A stretch of 13,505 nucleotides of DNA, taken from positions 1 to 13,505 of the forward strand of contig JAFRCB010000027.1 of the NCBI GenBank assembly GCA_017404585.1, read 5' to 3'. This document shows positions 6,577-12,421 of the stretch, piece by piece. Source of the stretch: Lachnospiraceae bacterium (GTDB lineage: Bacteria; Bacillota; Clostridia; Lachnospirales; Lachnospiraceae). Positions within the stretch are counted from its first letter, which is position 1. The number at the start of each line of letters is the position of its first letter. The notes below the pieces were generated by a model. The model saw nothing but the letters and a program-made list of their open reading frames with translations, had not been told where the DNA came from and did not search any database. The position numbers and the translations under genes were made by a program.

Positions 6577-7239
6577 TTACAAGTCTGCTCTATCGACAAA
6601 TTCTCCGAGACTCTTAATGTATATCTCGGACTTATCCCTGAGGCCTTCCTGGTCCGCCTCCCCGGCCGCGTCGAACACACCGACTGTGTGATAGCCGGCC
6701 CCGGCCGCGGTCTCGAGCGCGTAGAGCGAATCCTCGAACACATACGTCTCACCGGGAACGGTCCCCATGTACTCCGATGCCAGATGATAAATCTCCGGAT
6801 CGTGCTTGCTTACGCCCACCTCGGCGACAGTGAACAGCCTGTCGATAAAGCCGAGGAGCCCGTTTCGCGAAAGAGCCCGCTCGATGTGTTCTCTCGGGCT
6901 TGACGTCGCAGCGACCGCTTTCACCCCAGCGTCACTGAGGCACTTAAGCAGCTCCGCCGCCCCCGGCTTTGCCGCAACTTCGTAAAAATAGAAGTCGCGA
7001 AGCATATCCTCAAGGCCTTCCATGATCTCACTCTGCTCCCGTCCAAGGTCATATCGCTCATTCAGATACGCCGCTCCCTGCTCCATGCTCATGGAGAAAA
7101 GGATTTCCGCGAGCCCCTCCTCCGGCGTCCTGCCAAGGCTCCTCAGATATCTGGCACCGAGATCGGTCCAGATAGACATGGAATCCAGCAGGACTCCGTC
7201 GACATCGAAAATTACGCCTTTAATTTTAGTTATATCCAT
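6577..7239 (-). CDS. HAD-superfamily phosphatase (beta-phosphoglucomutase-like subgroup), candidate thiamin-phosphate phosphatase
   Basis: The protein has all four HAD motifs: nucleophile and acid DVDG (D12, D14), the motif II serine/threonine in ATSSP (111-115), lysine K145 in GVSKHDPEIY, and acidic ED (169-170). A helical cap domain sits between motif I and II, at about residues 18-88. Such proteins are Mg-dependent phosphatases or phosphomutases of small molecules. It begins 10 bases after the thiE stop with GGTGAAGT before the ATG, so it is co-translated with thiE. Family knowledge plus context suggest removal of phosphate from thiamin monophosphate or a pathway intermediate: in plants a HAD domain is fused to a TenA-type domain in the TH2 thiamin-phosphate phosphatase. 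Sequence alone does not fix the substrate. Confidence 0.88.
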   Translation of the reverse strand: MDITKIKGVIFDVDGVLLDSMSIWTDLGARYLRSLGRTPEEGLAEILFSMSMEQGAAYLNERYDLGREQSEIMEGLEDMLRDFYFYEVAAKPGAAELLKCLSDAGVKAVAATSSPREHIERALSRNGLLGFIDRLFTVAEVGVSKHDPEIYHLASEYMGTVPGETYVFEDSLYALETAAGAGYHTVGVFDAAGEADQEGLRDKSEIYIKSLGEFVDRADL

Positions 7240-7249
7240 ACTTCACCCG

Positions 7250-7906
7250 TCACTTCTTCAGCATCTCCGAGACCGCTCTTTTCAGCTCCTCCGCTGCCCC
7301 GCGGATATCTTTCGCGGCATAAATCGCGCTGATCACGGATATGCCGCAGATCCCGCTGCCGGCGAGCTCTTTTGTGTTGGCGCAGGTGATACCTCCAATA
7401 GCCACGACCGGGATCGATACGGCTTCGCATATAGCTTTCAGTGTCTCGTGCGGCACTTCTATCGCGTCATCCTTGGAACCGGTCGGGAAGACCGCGCCGA
7501 CACCGAGGTAATCCGCTCCGCGCTTCTCGGCAAGAATAGCCTGCTCCACGGTCTGGGCAGAAACACCGAGGATCTTATCCGGTCCGAGCAGAGCCCTCAC
7601 GTCACCTGCCTCCATGTCGTTCTGCCCAACATGGACACCGTCGGCGTCAGACTTCAGGGCGATGTCTACATTGTCATTGATGATAAAAGGAACTCCGTAC
7701 TCCTTGGCGACTGCCTTAAGGCGCACCGCCTCCTCATAGAAATGGGCATCGTCCAGATCTTTCTCCCGAAGCTGCAGGAATGTGACCCCGCCGTCAAGGC
7801 TTTCCCGCACGACATCTATGAGACTGCGGTCCCCAAGCCAATGCCGGTCCGTGATTGCATAGAGCTGCAGATACTCTGCCAGTTTATCTTTATATTCCGC
7901 TTTCAT
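7250..7906 (-). CDS. thiE: Thiamin-phosphate synthase
   Basis: ThiE joins HMP-PP to the thiazole phosphate to give thiamin monophosphate, in the cytoplasm. The 218 residues carry the TIM-barrel family blocks YAITDR (16-21), LQLREKD (44-50), IINDN (75-79), GVHVGQ (90-95), GVGAVFPTGSK (135-145), AIGGI (169-173) and the phosphate-binding SVISAI (190-195). The start ATG at 7906 is preferred because AAAAGGTGA lies at an 8-base spacing. A GTG at 7918 would add four residues but lies within that same purine-rich stretch and has no ribosome binding site of its own. It follows thiM after an 88-base gap containing tandem repeats. Confidence 0.96.
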   Translation of the reverse strand: MKAEYKDKLAEYLQLYAITDRHWLGDRSLIDVVRESLDGGVTFLQLREKDLDDAHFYEEAVRLKAVAKEYGVPFIINDNVDIALKSDADGVHVGQNDMEAGDVRALLGPDKILGVSAQTVEQAILAEKRGADYLGVGAVFPTGSKDDAIEVPHETLKAICEAVSIPVVAIGGITCANTKELAGSGICGISVISAIYAAKDIRGAAEELKRAVSEMLKK

Positions 7907-7911
7907 CTTTT

Positions 7912-7987
7912 TAGTCACCTTTTATTTCTTATGCCACTTTATATTTCGTATGCCACTTTTTATATCTTATGCCGCTCATCTCTGATG
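7912..7987. repeat. 19-bp tandem repeat between thiM and thiE
   Basis: Units start at 7931, 7950 and 7969 with ATGCC(A/G)C, exactly 19 bases apart. The 7931 and 7950 units agree at 16 of 19 positions. A diverged unit at 7912-7930 (14 of 19 with the 7950 unit) contains the thiE ribosome binding site, and the 7969 unit keeps only its first half. On the transcribed strand each unit supplies an AAAGTGG or AAAAGGTGA purine run. Confidence 0.75.
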
Positions 7988-7994
7988 TCAGCTG

Positions 7995-8816
7995 TTACCT
8001 GATCTCGTACTTTGCGCCTCTGTCAAGCACAGTGCCATTCATGTTGAAGACAGCATCTATTATGCGGTTCCTGTATGTTGAATTTCCGTCGCCTTCCTGC
8101 ATATTTCCCCAGCCGATCTCTCCCGCGAGGCCCATGGCACAGACCGCGGCAGCCGCTGCCTCCAGCTGATTATCCGGATTGGCAACAACAAAAGCTGTCA
8201 TCATGCCGGAGAGCTGACATCCTGTACCGGTGATTTTGCCCATCTCAGGGCGGCCGTTCCTTATAACAAAGCATTTTTCAGCATTTGCAACAAGATCAAT
8301 GGCTCCCGTGACCGCAATGATCGAACTGGTCTTCCCGGCAAGGCTCTTTACAAAATTCACAGCGCCATCAAGCGTTTCCTCGGTCACGGCATCCGCCACA
8401 TCTGCATCCACGCCCTTGGTCGTTCCGCTGCCGAGGGCGAGGGTCTTGATTTCAGAGATGTTGCCGCGAATAACTGTAAATCTGATTGCATCCATGAGGC
8501 CGACTGCGGTATCTGTGCGAAGCTTTGACGCGCCTGCGCCTACCGGATCAAGCAGGATCACATGTCCGAGTTCCGCGGCTCTCTTTCCCGCGCGGTACAT
8601 CCCCTCTATGCTGCTCTTGTTCAGCGTTCCGATATTGATATTAAGTCCGCCGCAGATCGATGTGATATCCTCCACGTCCTCCGGCTCGTCTGACATGATC
8701 GGACTTCCGCCGCATGCGAGCAGTATATTAGCGACATCGTTTACAGTTACGTAATTGGTGATGTTGTGAACAAGCGGTACATTTTTTCTCACGTTATCAA
8801 GACATTTTCCAAGCAT
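7995..8816 (-). CDS. thiM: Hydroxyethylthiazole kinase
   Basis: ThiM phosphorylates the thiazole alcohol (THZ) for use by ThiE; it is a salvage enzyme. The 273 residues match the family in length. Visible blocks are PLVHNITNYVTVND (14-27), GGSPIMSDEP (36-45), LLDPVGAGAS (88-97), the VIRGNISEI block (115-123) and the active-site GTGCQLSG (197-204) with Cys200. The start ATG at 8816 has AAGGAGG (8825-8831) at 8 bases. The open frame upstream of it is only the leader RNA read as codons. It is the first gene of the operon, directly behind the TPP riboswitch and its terminator, so its expression depends on thiamin status. Confidence 0.97.
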   Translation of the reverse strand: MLGKCLDNVRKNVPLVHNITNYVTVNDVANILLACGGSPIMSDEPEDVEDITSICGGLNINIGTLNKSSIEGMYRAGKRAAELGHVILLDPVGAGASKLRTDTAVGLMDAIRFTVIRGNISEIKTLALGSGTTKGVDADVADAVTEETLDGAVNFVKSLAGKTSSIIAVTGAIDLVANAEKCFVIRNGRPEMGKITGTGCQLSGMMTAFVVANPDNQLEAAAAAVCAMGLAGEIGWGNMQEGDGNSTYRNRIIDAVFNMNGTVLDRGAKYEIR

Positions 8817-8917
8817 TGCGTTGTCCTCCTTAATTAACAGCAGCAACATTGATGTTATTCCGAAGAAGCACCTCAAAAATGAACGGTACACCTTCACACC
8901 CCGGTTTAAGGCCAACG

Positions 8918-8951
8918 AAAAAAGCAGATACGCCACATAGACATATCTGCT
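8918..8951 (-). terminator. Riboswitch-controlled rho-independent terminator
   Basis: On the minus strand AGCAGATA (8951-8944) pairs with TATCTGCT (8930-8923) across a 13-base loop and runs into a T tract (TTTTTT at 8923-8918). It lies between the TPP aptamer and thiM. It is the expression platform: formed when TPP is bound, avoided when TPP is low. Confidence 0.88.
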
Positions 8952-8975
8952 CACAACAGACTGTTTAAAACAGTT

Positions 8976-9076
8976 CTCACATATCCCTTCGATGGCATTA
9001 TCCAACAGGTTCAATGGGTCTCATGTCACTGTTCTCCTGATCTCAGCCGGACTTAGCGCTCCAGCACCCCTGTTTA
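8976..9076 (-). promoter_or_regulatory. TPP riboswitch (THI box) controlling the thiamin salvage operon
   Basis: The minus strand contains the conserved TPP aptamer blocks in order: ACAGGGGTGC, a short P3 stem (CTGG/CCGG), CTGAGAT, a 20-base insert, AGACCC, GAACCTG, GGATAATGCC and CGAAGGGA. CTGAGA belongs to the pyrimidine-binding arm, and the GGATAATGCC to AAGGG region to the pyrophosphate-binding arm. The insert before AGACCC resembles that of the Bacillus tenA element. It is followed by a palindrome (ACTGTTT/AAACAGT, 8961-8975) and a terminator. It should switch off thiM to tenA when TPP is abundant. Confidence 0.96.
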
Positions 9077-9088
9077 ATTGTCACTAAC

Positions 9089-9116
9089 AGTTTAACACAA
9101 CCATAAAAAATTACAA
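9089..9116 (-). promoter_or_regulatory. Promoter of the thiamin salvage operon
   Basis: On the minus strand TTGTAA (9116-9111), 16 bases, then TAAACT (9094-9089), preceded by TG at the extended -10 position. Each hexamer matches four of six consensus bases. The predicted RNA start near 9082 lies just before the riboswitch, which fits well. Confidence 0.6.
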
Positions 9117-9133
9117 GTGATATTTGCCGTCCT

Positions 9134-9196
9134 AACAGTTCAGACGGGATGTAACCAAGTTCCATAAACCGGCGCAAACATCCTGTCTGAACTGTT
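9134..9196. repeat. 19-bp near-perfect inverted repeat between divergent promoters
   Basis: AACAGTTCAGACGGGATGT (9134-9152) and ACATCCTGTCTGAACTGTT (9178-9196) are complementary at 18 of 19 positions, the exception being G opposite T, around a 25-base spacer. No T tract follows on either strand, so it is not an ordinary terminator. It lies upstream of both promoters and could be an operator, a cruciform, or part of a small mobile or RNA element. Confidence 0.85.
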
Positions 9197-9235
9197 GAAC
9201 TCAGGTGGAAATTTTAGCAATTATAAAACGTGGAC

Positions 9236-9264
9236 TTGTTTTATTCTGACAATTGTTCGATAAT
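9236..9264 (+). promoter_or_regulatory. Probable promoter of the redox operon
   Basis: TTGTTT (9236-9241), 17 bases, GATAAT (9259-9264). The -10 is one mismatch from consensus and the -35 keeps only TTG. RNA would start near 9271 and leave a leader of about 140 bases. Confidence 0.55.
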
Positions 9265-9410
9265 TAATTAAAGATACTCTCTTTATCTATCTTGTTCAGG
9301 TCCCAATCTGCCGTCTCACACACAAACAAAAACAGACACTCTTACATATAAAACGGCAGAATTTATCCATACGCGCCGTATCGGCCATACAAATCGGAGG
9401 TGATACCCAC

Positions 9411-10952
9411 ATGAACAAACACGTAGACATTGTCGTTGTCGGTGCAGGCAACGCCGGTCTGTCCGCCGCGCTGCACTGCGCCACAGAAGGTAAGAAAGTC
9501 CTGCTCATCGAGCAGCACAATCTGCCGGGAGGCTGCGCCACGAGCTTCGTGCGCGGCCGATTCGAATTCGAACCGTCGCTGCACGAGCTCTGCGACATAG
9601 GCACAGAGGATGACCCGGGCGATATCCGGCAGATGATGAACGAGTACGGGGTCAAAGTCGACTGGAGGCAGGTCCCGGACTGCTTCCGAATGATCAGCAA
9701 GTACACGGACGGCACGCCCATGGATGTCTCCATGCCGTTCGGTGTAGAAAACTTTATTGATAAGATGGAGTATTATGTCCCGGGCTCCAGAAAAAAGATG
9801 GAGGAATACTTCGAGCTCCTCAACGAGATCATGGCAGGCACTGCCTACATCAGCAACTCGAACGGCCACGCTGACTCCGAGGTCCTCAAAAAAGAGTACC
9901 CCAACCTCCTTCGGACAGGGGCATATCCTGTGAAGAAGGTCTGGGACGCGATGAAGATCCCGAAAAAGTGTCAGGACATCATGTCGACCTACTGGGGCTA
10001 CCTCGGAATCGACATGGAGCGCATGGCTTTCATCCACTACTGCAACATGTTCATGAAATACGTCGCCAGAGCTGCCTACATCCCGGCCCACACCTCCCAT
10101 GAGATCAGCAACGCCATGATTGAGCGCTTCCGCGAGCTGGGCGGCGAGGTCTGGTACAACTGCCGGGCAGAGGAGTTCCTGTTCAACGGCGACCGCCTGT
10201 GCGGTGTCCGCACGACGTCCGGCATTATCGAATGTGACTATGTGCTTGCAAATATCAACCCCGACATCATCTACGCCAAAATGATGCCGAAGGAACTCAT
10301 CCCCGAGAGAGAGAAAAAGCTCTCGACAGCGAGAAATCACAACTACAGCGCCCGCATGTATACCGTCTATGTCGGTCTGAACAAATCCGCGGAGGAGCTG
10401 CTCATCAAGGACCACTGTATCTTCATGGCAGGCACGTCAGATTCAGCCGTGGAATATAAGAACCTGCGCGGCGGCTACAAGAAGAACGACTTCACGATCT
10501 TCCTGTGCAGCAACATCGTAAATCCCGATGCCTCCCCTGCCGGAACGTCGGTCGGTTTCTTCACTTCGATGGGAGGTCCCGAGGAGTGGAGCCGGCTCAA
10601 AACGGAGAAATATGTCAAATACAAGAACCTGTACGCGAAGAAGTTCATTCGCATGCTGAAAGAGCAGGCAGGCATCGACATTGAGCCCTACATAGAGGAG
10701 GTATGCGTGGCGACTCCGTGGACATTTGCAAGATACCTCGGAACGCCGGAAGGCTCGGTCTACGGGTACGAGACCGCCGACTGGGACGGCATGATGGCCC
10801 GCATGATGATGCTGAGTTCCGACTACCCGATCAAGGGTCTCAGGCCGATCGGCGCGGCGGGACCCAGAGGCGACGGCTACAGCTCCGCCTACGTCTGCGG
10901 CAGACTGATGGCGCGGCTTGCGCTCAAAGATCTTCGAGAGGAAGGAGGTTAA
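9411..10952 (+). CDS. CrtI/phytoene-desaturase-like FAD-dependent oxidoreductase
   Basis: A 513-residue soluble flavoprotein of the CrtI / retinol-saturase / amine-oxidase superfamily. The N-terminus carries the dinucleotide-binding motif VVGAGNAGLSAA (G11, G13, G16), then IEQHNLPGGCATSF near residues 34-48, the usual FAD-contact region. The C-terminus has the second FAD block RPIGAAGPRGDGYSSAYVCG. The substrate-binding middle region is not recognisable. The start ATG has GGAGGTGAT 6-7 bases upstream. The next gene, a flavin/2Fe-2S reductase, begins 4 bases after its stop, so the two are surely co-translated. The family both inserts and removes C=C bonds; with a reductase partner in an anaerobe, reduction of an unsaturated compound is the more likely direction (inference). 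No carotenoid genes are nearby. Codons are rich in C-ending forms compared with its neighbours. Confidence 0.88.
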   Translation: MNKHVDIVVVGAGNAGLSAALHCATEGKKVLLIEQHNLPGGCATSFVRGRFEFEPSLHELCDIGTEDDPGDIRQMMNEYGVKVDWRQVPDCFRMISKYTDGTPMDVSMPFGVENFIDKMEYYVPGSRKKMEEYFELLNEIMAGTAYISNSNGHADSEVLKKEYPNLLRTGAYPVKKVWDAMKIPKKCQDIMSTYWGYLGIDMERMAFIHYCNMFMKYVARAAYIPAHTSHEISNAMIERFRELGGEVWYNCRAEEFLFNGDRLCGVRTTSGIIECDYVLANINPDIIYAKMMPKELIPEREKKLSTARNHNYSARMYTVYVGLNKSAEELLIKDHCIFMAGTSDSAVEYKNLRGGYKKNDFTIFLCSNIVNPDASPAGTSVGFFTSMGGPEEWSRLKTEKYVKYKNLYAKKFIRMLKEQAGIDIEPYIEEVCVATPWTFARYLGTPEGSVYGYETADWDGMMARMMMLSSDYPIKGLRPIGAAGPRGDGYSSAYVCGRLMARLALKDLREEGG

Positions 10953-10956
10953 TCTC

Positions 10957-12162
10957 ATGGCAGTAAACGTAAAAGTCGGGCTTATCGGTCCGCTCGACAT
11001 GCTGAAATTCAAGAATATGTCCAAAGTCAGGGAGGATTATATTCAGGCGGCTCCTGCAAATGAGATCACCGCCGACTACCCGATCAACAAAAAAGCAAAG
11101 CTTCTCCACCCTGACTTTCAGAAGCTGGTCATCACTGACATTATCGATCACCCCGAAGCCGCCTCAAAGACTTACATTTTCAAGGCTGCGGACGGCGGGC
11201 CTCTCGCATACTTCAGGGCAGGCCAGTATATATCACTCAAGATGAAAATCGGTCAGAGTTTTATCTCCCGGCCGTACTCCATCTGCTCCGCTCCGAAGGA
11301 GGCGCTCGAGGGCACTCTGGCGATTACAGTCCAGTCCAAAGCGGATGGATTTGCAGCCGACTATCTTCTTGCGAACGCCAAAATCGGAGACGAGTTCACC
11401 GCCTCCGGTCCCCAGGGTAATTTCTATTATGAAGAGCTCCGGGACGCACCAAATGTCATCGCCCTCGCCGGCGGCAGCGGCATCACGCCGTTCCTGTCCA
11501 TGGCCAAAGCCATCGCGGACGGCACAGAGGACTTCAATCTGACCATCCTGTTCGGAAACCGTACCGAGGATTCCATCCTCTTCAAGAAGGAGCTTGAGGA
11601 GTTGGCTGCCTCCTGCGACAAGATCAAAATTCTCCACGTGCTCTCCGACGAGGAGAAGGAGTGTTATGAGCACGGCTTCATCACAGTGGACCTCATAAAG
11701 AGGCTGGCTCCGGAGGAGTACAGCGTGTTCGTCTGCGGTCCCAGGGCTATGTACCGCTTCCTTGAGTCCGAGCTTCCGAAGCTCAATCTTCCGGAAAAGT
11801 ACATCCGCAGGGAGATCATGGGCGTCGCAAAAGACATCTCAGAGATCCCGGACTATCCTGAAGGCGCGGCGGGCAAGTGTTTCACGCTGACTATCCGCCA
11901 GGGTCCGAACGAATACACGATCCCGGCCAGCAGCGAGGAGTCCATCCTCGTGGCTATAGAGAGGGCAGGCATCGTGGCTCCGTCGAGGTGCCGTGCCGGC
12001 GAGTGCGGCTGGTGCCGTTCCAAGGTCATCTCCGGCGAGTACTTCGCTCCGGAGGAGAACGAGAGCCGCCGCTATTCCGACCGGGTGACCGACAATATCC
12101 ATCCGTGCGTCACCTTCCCGGTGAGTGATATGGTGATCGAGGTGCCGGCGGAGTACGTGTGA
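10957..12162 (+). CDS. NAD(P)H-dependent flavin/2Fe-2S oxidoreductase (ferredoxin reductase type)
   Basis: A 401-residue electron-transfer protein in three parts. A FAD domain has RPYS (105-108). A pyridine-nucleotide domain has AGGSGITPF (171-179) and the CGP motif (260-262). A C-terminal plant-type 2Fe-2S domain has cysteines 345, 350, 353 and 384 (C-x4-C-x2-C-x30-C). This is the layout of phenol hydroxylase or benzoate dioxygenase reductases, with the 2Fe-2S domain at the C-terminus. An N-terminal extension of about 50 residues before the FAD domain is unusual. The start ATG at 10957 is set by GGAAGGAGG at 10941-10949; an earlier TTG in frame lies inside the upstream gene and has no such site. 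Its likely job is to pass electrons from NAD(P)H to the CrtI-like partner. Confidence 0.92.
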   Translation: MAVNVKVGLIGPLDMLKFKNMSKVREDYIQAAPANEITADYPINKKAKLLHPDFQKLVITDIIDHPEAASKTYIFKAADGGPLAYFRAGQYISLKMKIGQSFISRPYSICSAPKEALEGTLAITVQSKADGFAADYLLANAKIGDEFTASGPQGNFYYEELRDAPNVIALAGGSGITPFLSMAKAIADGTEDFNLTILFGNRTEDSILFKKELEELAASCDKIKILHVLSDEEKECYEHGFITVDLIKRLAPEEYSVFVCGPRAMYRFLESELPKLNLPEKYIRREIMGVAKDISEIPDYPEGAAGKCFTLTIRQGPNEYTIPASSEESILVAIERAGIVAPSRCRAGECGWCRSKVISGEYFAPEENESRRYSDRVTDNIHPCVTFPVSDMVIEVPAEYV

Positions 12163-12164
12163 CA

Positions 12165-12222
12165 GGGACGGTTCTTTTCGCGCGACTATTTCGGTGATTT
12201 GGGGACGGTTCTTTTCACGCGA
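12165..12222. repeat. Two direct repeats resembling REP-type elements
   Basis: GGGACGGTTCTTTTC occurs at 12165-12179 and 12202-12216. With the following six bases (GCGCGA or ACGCGA) the copies agree at 20 of 21 positions, 37 bases apart, starting just after the reductase stop. From memory, GGGACGGTTCTTTT motifs recur in intergenic DNA of Bacillota next to REP-associated (Y1) transposases; none is in this window. Confidence 0.6.
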
Positions 12223-12250
12223 TTTTTTTTCAAATCAGAGATCACTCATA

Positions 12251-12288
12251 ACAAGAAAATCCGGCTTTCGCGGCCGGATTTTTCTTGT
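12251..12288. terminator. Bidirectional rho-independent terminator
   Basis: ACAAGAAAATCCGGC (12251-12265) pairs with GCCGGATTTTTCTTGT (12273-12288) around a 7-base loop, with one extra T in the right arm. A GC core flanked by A and T runs on both sides can stop transcription from both directions, serving the rightward redox operon and the leftward transporter gene. Confidence 0.9.
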
Positions 12289-12298
12289 ATAACTTTTC

Positions 12299-12356
12299 AA
12301 GTCTCGCTCGCGAGACTTGGTGCGGAATTCGGGTCAGCGCCAGCTGACATAATTCC
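12299..12356. repeat. Cluster of palindromes between convergent genes
   Basis: First palindrome: AAGTCTCG (12299-12306), loop CTCG, CGAGACTT (12311-12318), a perfect 8-bp stem. Second, nested: outer GGAATT (12324-12329) with AATTCC (12351-12356), inner GTCAGC (12333-12338) with GCTGAC (12343-12348) around GCCA. Neither has a terminator tail. They may be dispersed intergenic repeats or structured 3'-end RNA of the transporter transcript. Confidence 0.65.
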
Positions 12357-12421
12357 CAACCGAATCCCTGTGCATACTCGCGGAATGTCCCTGAGAAAGT
12401 ACTTTTACGATGGGACTGTCG

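Larger units (their letters stand above)
9077..9410. other. Divergent intergenic region between thiamin and redox operons
   Basis: 334 bases without a gene. It holds the leftward thiamin promoter (9089-9116), a 19-bp inverted repeat (9134-9196), the rightward promoter (9236-9264), and a leader of about 140 bases with an 8-bp long-range stem (9307-9314 with 9353-9360), a small GCCG/CGGC hairpin near 9376-9386 and the ribosome binding site. Confidence 0.75.

Noticed and set aside
7022..8002. Long plus-strand open frame of 326 codons
   Set aside because: It lies wholly antisense to the end of thiM, thiE and the HAD gene, all with clear family motifs; its translation is rich in Arg, His and Leu with no domain and no ribosome binding site.
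8817..9014. N-terminal extension of thiM by about 66 codons
   Set aside because: This part encodes the terminator and part of the TPP riboswitch; the ATG at 8816 with AAGGAGG gives the canonical ThiM length.
9134..9196. Insertion-sequence or MITE ends
   Set aside because: The arms enclose only 25 bases, and no flanking target duplication was visible; kept as an inverted repeat only.
9363..10415. Long minus-strand open frame of 350 codons
   Set aside because: It is the mirror image of the CrtI-like gene. The Val/Asp/His-rich translation comes from the biased codons of the real gene on the plus strand.
10918..10956. Earlier TTG start for the reductase
   Set aside because: It lies inside the upstream gene without a ribosome binding site, while ATG at 10957 has GGAAGGAGG at 8 bases.
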